The notes: a model not told the origin generated them from the letters alone. DNA of 64,000 nt from G963677445 sp963678275 (GCA_963678275.1 OY782765.1:2232001-2296000), one strand, 5' to 3'; positions 27,263 through 36,620 are shown, counted from the stretch's first letter. Numbers and translations are program-made.

Positions 27263-28731
27263 TATAAATATTTCTCCGCTGTCTCTTTATCTGAAAAGTA
27301 TCTTCTCACACCATCAATTTCCTGGTAATTTTCATGTCCCTTGCCGGCCACCAGAACTACCGCGTTAGCAGGCGATTCCTCAATGGCGGCTTTAATGGCA
27401 AGTTCTCTGTCTTCAATAATTTTATATCTTTTACCAGAAAAACCGGGGATAATATCATCAATAATTTTAAATGGGTCTTCGGTTCTGGGATTATCTGAAG
27501 TAACCATCACCATATCACTTCCCTTTTCGGCAATGCTTCCCATGACAGGTCGTTTTGTCTTATCCCTGTCACCGCCGCATCCCATAACAGTATATACGGG
27601 GATTTCACCCTTTGTTATGTGGTGAATAGCTTTTAATGCTTCTGCGAGACTGCCGGATGTATGTGAATAGTCAATGATAACTCGTTTTTCACCTTTGGCG
27701 ATAACTTCGAACCGGCCTGGAACCTGCGGGGTGTCATTAATCCCCATTACAGCAGCCTCGGGACTTATACCGCTAAGAGCCGCGGCGCCAATAGCGGCGG
27801 CGGCGTTATTTGCGTTAAATGCTCCGATAAGGCATGTGTGGACAGGATAACTTTCCCCTTTATATTCAATTTTAAAATTTGTTCCTTCAAGGGAAAATGA
27901 AATATCCGATATTCTGAAATCACAGTTTTTATCAGCGCCATAAGTAAAAATTCCGGCCCTGCAATCCGCTGTCAGTTTTTCCCAGGAAGGATCATCCCGG
28001 TTAACCAGGGCAAATCCGTCAGGTTTCAGATCATCAAAAAGAATTTTTTTCGCTTTCAGATAGTTTTCGAATGAATCATGAAAATCCATATGGTCTGAAG
28101 TGATATTGGTAAACACTGCCACATCAATATCGAGGCCGTAAGTTCTTTTCAGTTCCAGTGCGTGAGAAGATACCTCCATTACACAATTAGAAGCGCCATC
28201 GACAATCATTTTTGAGAGCAGTTCATTTATCTCAACCGATTCGGGAGTGGTAAGGCCTGATTTATAAACCTTTTCTCCAAGCCTGTAGTTGACTGTTCCC
28301 ATTACGCCGGAATCTTTTCCACAACCATTAAAGATATTTTCAAGATAATATGAAACGGTGGTTTTTCCCTTGGTTCCGGTTATAGCGGTAAGACCAAGTG
28401 ATTTTGAAGGATGGTAATAAAAAATAGCTGACGCCTCAGCCATTGCTTTACGGCTCTCCTTCACCATAATTTTAACACATCCCATGTGATCAAAAAATTC
28501 ATCAGGCACAAGTGAGTTATCTTCAAGGATAACGGCAACCGCTCCTTTGTTGATCGCGTTGGTTATATAATTATGCCCGTCTGTTTTATAACCTCTGATC
28601 GCGATAAAAATAAAACCTTTATCAACCAGCCTTGAGTCATATGTTATTCCTTTCACAGATACCGGGGCCGCGTTTCCGGTAACCTGGATAACACTTAATC
28701 CGCTTATTATGTCAGTCAGCGCTTGTGACAT
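27262..28731 (-). CDS. murE: UDP-N-acetylmuramoyl-tripeptide synthase MurE
   Basis: Adds the third stem-peptide residue. It has 489 residues, with DSRLVDKGFIF in the uridine domain, ATP loop GTKGKTTVSY, and the C-terminal specificity motif DNPR (SDNPRTEDP). DNPR is the signature of meso-diaminopimelate-adding enzymes, so the peptidoglycan is predicted to be of the mDAP type. The start overlaps the end of ftsI by 20 bases. Confidence 0.95.
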   Translation of the reverse strand: MSQALTDIISGLSVIQVTGNAAPVSVKGITYDSRLVDKGFIFIAIRGYKTDGHNYITNAINKGAVAVILEDNSLVPDEFFDHMGCVKIMVKESRKAMAEASAIFYYHPSKSLGLTAITGTKGKTTVSYYLENIFNGCGKDSGVMGTVNYRLGEKVYKSGLTTPESVEINELLSKMIVDGASNCVMEVSSHALELKRTYGLDIDVAVFTNITSDHMDFHDSFENYLKAKKILFDDLKPDGFALVNRDDPSWEKLTADCRAGIFTYGADKNCDFRISDISFSLEGTNFKIEYKGESYPVHTCLIGAFNANNAAAAIGAAALSGISPEAAVMGINDTPQVPGRFEVIAKGEKRVIIDYSHTSGSLAEALKAIHHITKGEIPVYTVMGCGGDRDKTKRPVMGSIAEKGSDMVMVTSDNPRTEDPFKIIDDIIPGFSGKRYKIIEDRELAIKAAIEESPANAVVLVAGKGHENYQEIDGVRRYFSDKETAEKYL

Positions 28732-30748
28732 TATTTTTTCGCCTGAATGTTGAACATTTTAATTCGCATACTCTGCCGGGTACAATTTTCGATCCTGCAA
28801 CAATAGACTGACTCAGCACCTTTCCATGTCCCTTAATTTTATATTTTATTCCCAGACTCGTAAGAAGCCTTGTAGCGTCCCTGACGGAACGGTTCTTAAG
28901 GTCGGGCATTTTTTTAATCGCTTTCTTAAAATTACCTTGAAACGCGTCCGCTTTCTTCACCGGAAGATTAGACATTACAATTTCTTCCCGCTGATTCCTG
29001 TTACCCTCTTCAATCTCGGTAATGATATTATCCATAAGGCGCTTTTTTCTGTCGTGATGCGGAGCCGCGCCGCTTCCTTTCAAAATTGAAGGATCCGCCT
29101 TTACAAGCCTGCTTACAACTTTCTGAAATACCGGGGCTGCCACTTTACTTCCATATTTTCCATATACCGGGTCACGGTACATTATATAACATACAAGTGA
29201 GGCATTATGCTCAGGCACAAAACCAATGAAAGAGGAAAAATAACTTCCCTCGCTGTAACCTTCTTTGCTCCATATCTGTGTAGTGCCGGTTTTTCCGCCA
29301 AGTCTGACATCTTTAACCGAAGCGCTTTTACCAATGCCATTTTCGACCACAGAAACCATCCAGTCCTGAATCAGTTCAGACGTTTCAGAGCCGATAACTT
29401 TTCTTACAACCTGCGATTCTGTTTTCTTCACAAGCTTCCCGTCGCAGTCCCTGATCTCCTTTATAATACGGGGTTTGTAGAGATATCCCCCATTTATAAG
29501 GGCGCTGTATGCCATCACCATTTGAAGGGGTGTCACAGAAATCTGGTACCCGTGAGCGATGTACTCTCTTGTTAACGGAGCGAATTCTGACGGGGTTTTT
29601 AACATACCGGCGGATTCAGCGGGCAAATCGATAGTAGTAAAAGTGCCAAATCCATAATCCCTTAAAGAGCGGAAAAGAATATCCGGGGGTATCCGGCCGC
29701 CAAGTTTTACCATTCCGATATTACTCGACTGTTCCAGAATACCTTTTACCGATAACTGGCTGAACGGGTGGGTATCACTGAACAACGCGTTTTTGTACCG
29801 ATATTTTCCATTTTCGGTGTTGATCTTCTCATTTATTCTTATCAGGCTCTGTTCTGCCAGAATTGACATAATAACCGGCTTAATGGTCGATCCCGGCTCA
29901 TAAGGATCGGTTATGGCAAGATTTTTTACATCCGAAGGATTCTGGCTGGAAAATTCCGAGGGTGAAAATGAAGGTACACTCGCCATGGCCAACAGCTCGC
30001 CGGTTGCCGGATCAGCAATAATACCAACTGCCGACTCTCCTCCATATTCCGAAATTCCCGATCGCAATTCCTCTTCAAGAATTCTCTGGTACATCAGGTC
30101 TATTGTAAGATATATATCATCACCCGGTTTGGGCTTAATTGTCGATTCTTCATCAAAAGTTACCGGGCGTCCGACCACATCCTGTTCAATCAATATCCTG
30201 CCATCTTCTCCTTCAAGTTTCCCGTCAAAAAAGAGCTCCAGCCCGGCGGTCCCTTTTCCTTCCCTGTTCACATATCCTAAAAGCTGACCGGCAATATCGC
30301 CGAGGGGATAAACCCTCGTATGATCGGCATAACGATAGAGGCCTACCGCGGTGAAACGGGTCAGTTCGGCAGATTCTGAAGGGGAGGCTTTTTTCTCAAG
30401 AATAACATAGGGCTCTTCAGTATCAAGCAAATTTATGTAATGCAGCGAATCTTTACCGAAAACTTTCGAAAACTTGCCGGCAATTCTTCTTTTTATTATA
30501 TCTTTTTTAATTTCCTTTGTCGATGCGTAATAGGTCACTTCATCCCGGGAAAAAGCAGCCGCTTCACCTCTCCGGTCTTTTATCGCTCCGCGAAGCGCTT
30601 TTATCGTTTTATCATTTTTCTGCTGGGCGATCGCGTTAAAATAGTGTTCATCATGATCAAGCACCTGAATCTCAAAAAGCCTGCCCAAAAGAACAAGCAA
30701 AAAAACAAAAACGATAACTATTATTGTATAAAACCTGTTTTTAATCAT
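28712..30748 (-). CDS. ftsI: Septal transpeptidase FtsI (PBP3) with C-terminal PASTA domain
   Basis: Class B penicillin-binding protein that crosslinks septal peptidoglycan. It has 678 residues: one N-terminal membrane anchor (about 7-25), a dimerisation domain, and a transpeptidase domain with S287-T-I-K290, SSN and KTGT (in GGKTGTTQ). A single PASTA domain follows (about 608-670, VRDATRLLTSLGIKY). A C-terminal PASTA domain is seen in many FCB and Gram-positive class B PBPs and may sense lipid II. It overlaps ftsL by eight bases. Confidence 0.94.
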   Translation of the reverse strand: MIKNRFYTIIVIVFVFLLVLLGRLFEIQVLDHDEHYFNAIAQQKNDKTIKALRGAIKDRRGEAAAFSRDEVTYYASTKEIKKDIIKRRIAGKFSKVFGKDSLHYINLLDTEEPYVILEKKASPSESAELTRFTAVGLYRYADHTRVYPLGDIAGQLLGYVNREGKGTAGLELFFDGKLEGEDGRILIEQDVVGRPVTFDEESTIKPKPGDDIYLTIDLMYQRILEEELRSGISEYGGESAVGIIADPATGELLAMASVPSFSPSEFSSQNPSDVKNLAITDPYEPGSTIKPVIMSILAEQSLIRINEKINTENGKYRYKNALFSDTHPFSQLSVKGILEQSSNIGMVKLGGRIPPDILFRSLRDYGFGTFTTIDLPAESAGMLKTPSEFAPLTREYIAHGYQISVTPLQMVMAYSALINGGYLYKPRIIKEIRDCDGKLVKKTESQVVRKVIGSETSELIQDWMVSVVENGIGKSASVKDVRLGGKTGTTQIWSKEGYSEGSYFSSFIGFVPEHNASLVCYIMYRDPVYGKYGSKVAAPVFQKVVSRLVKADPSILKGSGAAPHHDRKKRLMDNIITEIEEGNRNQREEIVMSNLPVKKADAFQGNFKKAIKKMPDLKNRSVRDATRLLTSLGIKYKIKGHGKVLSQSIVAGSKIVPGRVCELKCSTFRRKNNVTSAD

Positions 30749-31070
30749 AGCGGCTATTAATTTCTCTTTTTATTTGTTCAAGCTGAAATTTATTTATATA
30801 AATCCGCTTAATATCCTCAACCGGCGTCATAAGTCCCAGTGAGTCGGATGCTATTTTTGAAACCCGTTCCCGCGAAGAAACCTTCTGCAGCCTGATCTTC
30901 GTAAGTTCAAGCTGGTTAATCTTTTTTCTTAAAATATCTTCAGCAATCGCTTTTTCTTTTTTCCTGTTTTTAACACCTTCGTTAAAGAAAACATAAATAA
31001 GCAAAACAGCCCCTGTGAAGGCTGCCGCGATGAACAAAAATCTGAAAAAGCTGTTTTTTTTCTTTTTCAT
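30741..31070 (-). CDS. ftsL: FtsL-like cell division protein
   Basis: A 109-residue bitopic protein: a basic N-terminus, one membrane segment (about residues 9-28) and a charged coiled-coil-like periplasmic helix (KEKAIAEDILRKKINQLELTK). This fits FtsL, the divisome scaffold that partners FtsQ and FtsB. The identification rests mainly on size, topology and position between rsmH and ftsI, since FtsL sequences diverge fast. It overlaps rsmH by four bases and ftsI by eight. Confidence 0.8.
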   Translation of the reverse strand: MKKKKNSFFRFLFIAAAFTGAVLLIYVFFNEGVKNRKKEKAIAEDILRKKINQLELTKIRLQKVSSRERVSKIASDSLGLMTPVEDIKRIYINKFQLEQIKREINSRYD

Positions 31071-31984
31071 AATTTTTCCGCGGCTCTCAGTCTCGCGCTT
31101 CTCGCTCTTCTGTTTTCTGATACTTCCTGTTCACCCGGAACAACCGGTTTTTTTGTGATGATTTTTACTCTCGATTCCTTGTCGCATACACAGTAAGGAA
31201 TATCCGGAGGACAGATACAATCTTTTGCCTCATATCTGAATTTTTCCTTTACTATCCTGTCTTCCAGAGAATGATAACTAATAATGACAATTCTTCCGCC
31301 CGGGTTGAGTAAATCTATTGTTTTGTCCAAAAATAGTTCAAGCTCTTCGAGTTCATTATTAACATAAATCCGGAGAGCCTGAAATACTCTTGCCACTGAC
31401 TTCAGGGAGTTTCTTCCGGGAACACACCTTTCCACTATCTCTCTCAGACGGGCCGAGTTTGTAAACGGAGAAACTGTTCTGCTTTTTACTATCGCGTGGG
31501 CTATGCTTCTCGATTTTTTTTCCTCGCCGTACTGGTAAATAATATTGGCTATTTCCTCCTCTTTGAAGCTATTTAAAACTTCGGAGGCAGAAATACCGGC
31601 AGACTTGTCCATACGAAGATCAAGAGCGGCGTCCGAGCGGAAAGTAAATCCCGACTCATTATTATCCAGTTGCCAGGAGGAAACGCCCAGGTCGGCGAAT
31701 ACTCCGTCAAAACCATTTATATTTTCAATTTTAGAAAGAACATCAATATTTGAATATCCTGTATGATAAACCAGCACACGCGGGTCATCCTGAAAGTGTG
31801 TAGTGGAATAATCAAATGCCTCGGAGTCTTTATCCGTAGCAATAAGTTTTCCATCCGGGGAAAGTTTTCCCATGATGGAATCACTATGACCGCAAAAACC
31901 GATTGTGCCGTCAAAATAAATCCCCGAAATATCGGTTACCAGGAGGTTTATACTTTCTTCAAGCAGGACCGGTTTATGCCGCAT
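31067..31984 (-). CDS. rsmH: 16S rRNA (cytosine(1402)-N(4))-methyltransferase RsmH
   Basis: Methylates N4 of C1402 in 16S rRNA using S-adenosylmethionine. The ATG at 31984 gives MRHKPVLLEES, the usual start, and 305 residues; the frame also opens with a TTG at 32002. SAM-binding region DGTIGFCGHSD, then FDGVFADLGVSSWQLD, the DLRMD motif and the FQALRIYVNNELEEL and SYHSLEDRIVK helices are clear. It overlaps the mraZ end by 11 bases and ftsL by four. Confidence 0.95.
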   Translation of the reverse strand: MRHKPVLLEESINLLVTDISGIYFDGTIGFCGHSDSIMGKLSPDGKLIATDKDSEAFDYSTTHFQDDPRVLVYHTGYSNIDVLSKIENINGFDGVFADLGVSSWQLDNNESGFTFRSDAALDLRMDKSAGISASEVLNSFKEEEIANIIYQYGEEKKSRSIAHAIVKSRTVSPFTNSARLREIVERCVPGRNSLKSVARVFQALRIYVNNELEELELFLDKTIDLLNPGGRIVIISYHSLEDRIVKEKFRYEAKDCICPPDIPYCVCDKESRVKIITKKPVVPGEQEVSENRRARSARLRAAEKL

Positions 31985-32429
31985 CGGTCTTTTTCTTGCC
32001 AAATACTTTTGAAGTGGCTTGTTCGAGAGGCATCGATTGACGGCTAAGATAATTTTCGTAACTCACCGGATCCCATATTTCAATTTTTTTCAAAACTCCG
32101 AGGATAACCACATCGGCGCCTATATTAGCATAATCTTTAAGGTGTTTTGGAATCAGAAGCCTGTTTTGTGAATCAAGATGTTCTTCACTGGCGTCCTGAA
32201 GTATCCTTCTTACGAGAGAACTTTCTTCAGGATCAAACATATTAAGGCTGTCCAATTTCTCTTCAAACACTTTCCACTGATCGAGCGGATAAGCATCGAT
32301 ACATTTTTCCGATCCCGGGATAAGCACAAAGGTGTTATCGGCCGCAGGTTCCATGCTTTTCCTGAGTTTGGCCGGGAAACTTACCCGCCCTTTCCCGTCT
32401 ATCGAAAACTTAAAACTGCCTTTAAACAC
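31974..32429 (-). CDS. mraZ: Transcriptional regulator MraZ
   Basis: First gene of the dcw cluster. The 151-residue protein has two AbrB/SpoVT-like halves: FSIDGKGRVSFPAKLRK (about 7-23) and DSQNRLLIPKHLKDYA (about 82-97). In other bacteria MraZ forms rings and binds direct repeats in its own promoter to control the cluster. The start is GTG at 32429, with GTGGAG about seven bases upstream. Confidence 0.94.
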   Translation of the reverse strand: MFKGSFKFSIDGKGRVSFPAKLRKSMEPAADNTFVLIPGSEKCIDAYPLDQWKVFEEKLDSLNMFDPEESSLVRRILQDASEEHLDSQNRLLIPKHLKDYANIGADVVILGVLKKIEIWDPVSYENYLSRQSMPLEQATSKVFGKKKTDAA

Positions 32430-32470
32430 CTTGACTCCACCGTTATCATAATAATTTCACTACATTTCAC

Positions 32471-32523
32471 TCCACTTTCTTCCACTCCGCTACAAATATT
32501 GTAATATTATTGGGGAAAGTCAA
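32471..32523 (-). promoter_or_regulatory. dcw promoter with candidate MraZ operator repeats
   Basis: On the minus strand TTGACT (32518-32523) lies 17 bases before AATATT (32495-32500), a plausible sigma-70-type promoter with a weak -10. Just downstream, GTGGA occurs at 32471-32475 and 32481-32485, exactly 10 bases apart in direct orientation, with related GCGGA and GTGAA pentamers between and after. Another GTGGA at 32436-32440 overlaps the mraZ Shine-Dalgarno. Ten-base-spaced TGGGN-type repeats are the known MraZ target, so this is a reasonable autoregulatory operator by analogy. Confidence 0.55.
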
Positions 32524-32524
32524 G

Positions 32525-33360
32525 TTAATTATTCAAAAAATATTATGTTGAGTAATTATGGCTAAAGAAAGACTTCAAATATTTTTTTCGGGCGCTCCGG
32601 CAAAAAAAGGATTCAGGCTCTGTTTCCGGGAAAAATCGGTTAAAACATAAACTGTTTATTGCGTTTTAATCCAAACTAATCGGGATAGAAATAAAAAAAA
32701 TGAGCAATTACCAATATGCCATCGTAGAAGTGATGCAGGCGTGGAACAGAAAAAAATAATTTCGACAAATGCCTTAAATCCTGTCAGGCAACTTAACAAT
32801 AATATTCTTGCTTTTTATGGCAGAATATTGAATTGAGTAAATTGATTTAAATAGTCGTACTCGTACTCATGGCACATCCCTCTGGGGGCGAAGCGGTACT
32901 TGTTATCGTACTCGAAAAATTCGCCATGGAAAAATAAAGCCGAGTACGAGGACGATTACGAGAACGAGAACGAGAACGTTTTTTTTGAATTTCTTTTTGG
33001 TTCTGGCTTTGCCAGTTTAGGCTCTTGCCAATACACTAACCCCAACATGTTGAGGATAATCCAAGTAGCAAAATTTGTCAAAATGCCCGGTAATAACATG
33101 TTGCAGATAGTCAGGCCGCGATTCTAAATCCATAAGCTGATGGAGTCAGAAAAAGAAAAGTTATCGATTAGCTCAAGGATAGTCCTCCCCCGTCTTCAAA
33201 GAAAAACACTTTGAATCCACCCCCTCCGGCGGGGGATATTCCGATTGTTCGGATGTGCTTACAAATGTTCCCCTTTAGGGTGTTTTCCTCAAGCTCTGCC
33301 TGGGGAAAATTTAGGCTCTTAATCCAATTAATCCTTTCCTTCCTTCTTTTCGGCGTCCTT
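32525..33360. other. Gene-free stretch with scattered repeat fragments
   Basis: No convincing gene is seen. It contains 6-base periodic GAGAACGAGAACGAGAACG (about 32960-32978), an inverted L module CTGGCTTTGCCAG at 33003-33015, and two AACATGTTG-type palindromes near 33043 and 33097. The hairpin CCCCCTCCGGCGGGGG is at about 33221-33236. A 75-codon open frame at 32900-33127 is made of this repetitive DNA and is not accepted. Confidence 0.6.
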
Positions 33361-33369
33361 CAGCAAATT

Positions 33370-33706
33370 CCGCGGGAAATATAACCCAGTTAAATAAGGT
33401 TAATAAAGTTTGATTTTGTTGGGTGATTACCTATGCCAAGGTTAAAATATCAAAAATCTGTTTTCCTTTCATTCCTAATTCCTAATTCCTAATTCCTAAT
33501 TCCTAATTCCTAATTCCTAATTCCTAATTCCTAATTCCTAATTTATTCCCGTGGGATTTTGTGTTTTGGTGTTTTAGTGGCTCTTCTTCCCAAATCTGCG
33601 AAATCCGCGTAATCAGAGATATCTGCGGTCGTCTTTTCAATTGTTCATTGTTAATTATTTATTGAGTTCTTTCCATTCTGCGTAGAATTTCACTCCTTAT
33701 TGAATA
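33370..33706 (+). repeat. Element C copy, 5' truncated
   Basis: It holds the AATAAGGTTAATAAAG and CAAGGTTAAAA blocks, a heptamer expansion (33474-33543), GTGGGATTTTGTGTTTTGG, CTGCGAAATCCGCGTAATC, AATTGTTCATTGTTAATT and the R module GCGTAGAATTTCACTCC. The L module and first half are missing. Confidence 0.75.
33474..33543 (+). repeat. Heptanucleotide microsatellite, CCTAATT x 10
   Basis: Ten perfect tandem copies of CCTAATT. The same position in the element C copy at 35700 carries five copies, and element A carries related heptamers in the other orientation. Confidence 0.97.
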
Positions 33707-33979
33707 ATGCTTCTTTCGGGAACGATTAAGCGCCAGTCATCCGGAATGTTCTTTTAATCTATACTGAATCATTATTCACCCGGATAATTTCCAACCTATT
33801 ACATTTACCCTTTCTGATATTCCAGGTAAAAATGAATGTTTTCAAAAAAAATATTTCTGCATTCTTGAATTCACACCTTTTTATCCTTATATTTATTTGG
33901 GATTGCTTTCAATCGTTAATTAAGTCGCCAAAATAAGACATAGAATACTTATTATATAAACCGAGCCGGGAGGATGGAT

Positions 33980-34447
33980 ATGATTGTTGATCTTTCGTTC
34001 TTACCAAAGGAACTTATTTCCGCAGAATTGCGAGAAGCCTCAATGGCGCGAATAGAATACCCTTATATTCACAATAATATATTTACCGATGATCTGCTTA
34101 TTATGGATAGCGAGCTCTCTAAGAATGCCGCTTTCGTGCAAAGCAGAAACCAGTTCAGGCAGAATTTCTGGGAATTCGAAGATAAACTGTTAATACTCGC
34201 GGATAATCTTTATGAGGAGGGTAATTCCGATCTGGCTGAAAATTGTTACCGCTATCTGATGGATATCGGCAGCAAACTCGCTCATGTAAAAGAGAGACTT
34301 ATCCTTATTTATCTTGAGAATAAAAATAAAATCGGACTTCGGGATGTTAAAAGAGCGGTCAAAAAGCAACTAAAAGAACCGGACGCGAAAACACACTCCG
34401 AACATCAGTTTCACGAAGATTTATGGGAGAAATATTTTAAGAAATAA
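33980..34447 (+). CDS. Hypothetical helical protein
   Basis: I do not recognise this family. From ATG 33980 it has 155 residues and no signal peptide or membrane segment. It starts MIVDLSFLPKEL; residues 65-110 (LLILADNLYEEGNSDLAENCYRY) resemble a tetratricopeptide-like helical hairpin; the C-terminus is basic then acidic. GGAGG at 33969-33973 is six bases before this ATG and immediately before an alternative ATG at 33974, so the later start is preferred. It stands alone between a repeat island and the convergent MscS gene. Base composition matches its neighbours. Confidence 0.7.
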   Translation: MIVDLSFLPKELISAELREASMARIEYPYIHNNIFTDDLLIMDSELSKNAAFVQSRNQFRQNFWEFEDKLLILADNLYEEGNSDLAENCYRYLMDIGSKLAHVKERLILIYLENKNKIGLRDVKRAVKKQLKEPDAKTHSEHQFHEDLWEKYFKK

Positions 34448-34524
34448 TTTTAGGCAGCCGGGGATTGTTTGCTCTAAAGTAATTTTAAGAAAACCGGGAA
34501 GGGAAAGAAACAGTTAAAAATTGT

Positions 34525-34556
34525 TCAACATGTTACCCCGCGGGGCAACATGTTGA
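34525..34556. terminator. Long perfect palindrome between convergent genes
   Basis: TCAACATGTT (34525-34534) pairs with AACATGTTGA (34547-34556), with CCCG/CGGG extending the stem towards the centre. It lies between the stops of the hypothetical gene (34447) and the MscS gene (34566) and is a likely bidirectional terminator. Related AACATGTTG half-sites near 33043 and 33097 suggest it belongs to a small repeat family. Confidence 0.65.
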
Positions 34557-34565
34557 GTAATCTTT

Positions 34566-35372
34566 TTAATTATTGAATAAATGAACATCCTGTTGAGGGA
34601 ATGGGATTGAAACTCCGGCTTCATCAAACCGTTTTTTAACAGTTTCGTGTGTATCGAAATATACACTCCAGTAATCGGAGCCCTTAACCCAGGGAGCAAC
34701 CTTAAAATTCACTGAACTGTCGGCAAGTTCGCTGAGCACAACAAGAGGAGCGGGATCCTTAAGAATTCTTTCATCTTTTGCCAGAATATCATTAATGATC
34801 GACTTTGCTTTATCAATATCGTCTGAATAACTGATTCCAAACACCATATCCACCCTCCTTGTCGGTTTGATGGAATAGTTTATAATATTATCGGAAGCCA
34901 GTTTTGAATTAGGAACATAAATCACTTTATTATCTGGTGTTGTCATAACAGTTACAAATATTCCAATTTCCGAAATGGTTCCTGCCGCTCCGCCGGCTTC
35001 AACATAATCACCGACACGAATTGGCCTAAAGATAATCAGCATTACCCCCGAGGCGAAATTGGAAAGAGAACCCTGCAATGCCAGACCGATTGCCAGACCG
35101 GCCGCCCCGAGAACAGCGAGGAAAGATGTGGTTTCAATACCCGCCTGATCAATCGCTGTAATAATTACAAGCACAACCAAAGCTGTTTTTACCAATCCGC
35201 CGACAAACTGTTTCACGGTAAGATCGACATCCCGTTTTGTCATTGCCTTTACAATAAGCCTTGTAATAAATCCGCTTAACCACATACCGATAATAATTAT
35301 CAGTATAGCTTTAATCGCGCTCACTCCATAGTGGGATACATAAGTTTCAAACTCTTTCAGATATTGTTCCAT
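34566..35372 (-). CDS. MscS-family mechanosensitive channel
   Basis: Small-conductance mechanosensitive channel that releases solutes on hypo-osmotic shock. It has 268 residues from the ATG at 35372, which has GGAGA five bases before it; the frame opens 10 codons earlier. Three membrane segments are followed by the pore-lining TM3 (GAAGLAIGLALQGSLSNFASGVML) and the beta domain with FRPIRVGDYVEAGG and YVPNSKLASDNIINYS. The size matches the simple YggB/MscS type. A repeat island lies upstream. Confidence 0.93.
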   Translation of the reverse strand: MEQYLKEFETYVSHYGVSAIKAILIIIIGMWLSGFITRLIVKAMTKRDVDLTVKQFVGGLVKTALVVLVIITAIDQAGIETTSFLAVLGAAGLAIGLALQGSLSNFASGVMLIIFRPIRVGDYVEAGGAAGTISEIGIFVTVMTTPDNKVIYVPNSKLASDNIINYSIKPTRRVDMVFGISYSDDIDKAKSIINDILAKDERILKDPAPLVVLSELADSSVNFKVAPWVKGSDYWSVYFDTHETVKKRFDEAGVSIPFPQQDVHLFNN

Positions 35373-35699
35373 CTTTTCTCCGATGAATGAATAATTAACC
35401 ATAACAAAACAAATAAATCTTTAATTAAAGTTCCAGCAGTTTTCTTAAACCGAACCGTAATTCATTAAATGATAATTTTGTTTCAAAAGCAAATACCGTA
35501 AATAGAAGATAAAATTAAATAACCATAAAAGAAATAAAAATCATTTGCTTCGTGAAATTGATGGTAAACATGAGTTTGAGATATATAACCGAAACAGCCA
35601 TACGGAAATATTATTTGCCGGAGGGGTACACCAGGCTGGTCAGTTTCACTGTTTCTCCCAAAGCCGGCCAAACCGGAACCAAAAGGAATTGTAAAGAAA

Positions 35700-36225
35700 T
35701 CGTCATAATCATAAACTGGCGGAGCCAGAAGTGAATAGTGGTTAGTGAAGAGTGAAGATTGGAAACAATTCTCAGATTTATTAAAGAACCCGATTTCGAT
35801 GTCGACTTCGATTTGGATTTCTATGGCTAACATATATCCGGTCAATCTTTTTAATCACCCCGGTCCTGTTCTGAGTTTTTTACCCGATCGTTAGATAATT
35901 CCTAAGAACATATCGCCCGTTTGAATAAGGTTAATAAGGTTTAGTTTGATTGGGTGGTTTCCTATGCTACTAAGGTTAAAAAAATCAAAAATAGGTTTCA
36001 TAACATTCTTTTCATTCCTAATTCCTAATTCCTAATTCCTAATTCCTAATTCCTTTTGTGGGATTTAGTGTTTTGGTGAATTCGTGGCATATTTATCACC
36101 GGAATCAGCGTAATCAGAGATATCCGCGGTAGTCTTTGCCTATTCAATTGTTCATTATTCATTATTAATTGTTAATTATCAATTGCTTTTTTGCCATTTC
36201 ATGTAAAATCCGGCTAATTACGGAC
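35700..36225 (+). repeat. Element C, near full-length copy
   Basis: It begins with AATCATAAACTGGCGGAGCCAG, then a GTGGTTAGTGAAGAGTGAAG stretch, the 6-base periodic CGATTTCGATGTCGACTTCG, AATAAGGTTAATAAGG, CTACTAAGGTTAAAAA, the heptamers (36017-36051), GGATTTAGTGTTTTGGTG and AATCAGCGTAATC. It ends in a degenerate R near 36225. From 35410 to 35700 I see no gene, only AT-rich DNA; a 120-codon minus-strand open frame at 35483-35845 crosses the repeat boundary and is rejected. Confidence 0.8.
36017..36051 (+). repeat. Heptanucleotide microsatellite, CCTAATT x 5
   Basis: Five perfect copies of CCTAATT, at the position inside element C that carries ten copies at 33474-33543. Confidence 0.95.
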
Positions 36226-36248
36226 CAATCTCAACGCAGCGGGAGCAG

Positions 36249-36527
36249 ATGAAACAAAGAATCTCCATGACTAAAATTTCAGGCGAAATTTCAAACATCC
36301 TGGCAGAAGCATAAAGAATTAAGGAACTTGGAGGTGAAATTCACGGTTCCTTTGATATAATGACAATAAAGTGATCTCTTCAACGGATCATGTTGCTCAG
36401 GGAATTTTCAATCCCGGAAGCATCGCCAAAAACTTATGATGATGCAGGTAATTTTCTCATTCAGGAAACGGATATCATTTTTTCTGATGTTGAGAAATTA
36501 CGTAATGTGAAATTTGAAAGAATATAA
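36249..36527 (+). pseudogene. Possible decayed coding remnant, unrecognised
   Basis: Two overlapping frames read like protein but are broken. One runs MTKISGEISNILAEA, stop, RIKELGGEIHGSFDI. The +2 frame then gives NDNKVISSTDHVAQGIFNPG, and the first frame later gives TYDDAGNFLIQETDIIFSDV up to a stop near 36527. The residue composition looks protein-like, but I cannot assign a family. It begins right after the degraded R module of element C, so the repeat may have truncated a gene. Confidence 0.3.
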
Positions 36528-36620
36528 ATAAACTGCATAATACTCCCATTGTTTCCCTTTCCCGGTTCAGGGAAAGGGAAACATCTTAAAACAAAGACAA
36601 ATATAAAGAAAGAATAAACG

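Noticed and set aside
32900..33127. 75-codon open frame with KNENENENV-like sequence
   Set aside because: It reads through a six-base periodic tract and an inverted L module; no gene signal.
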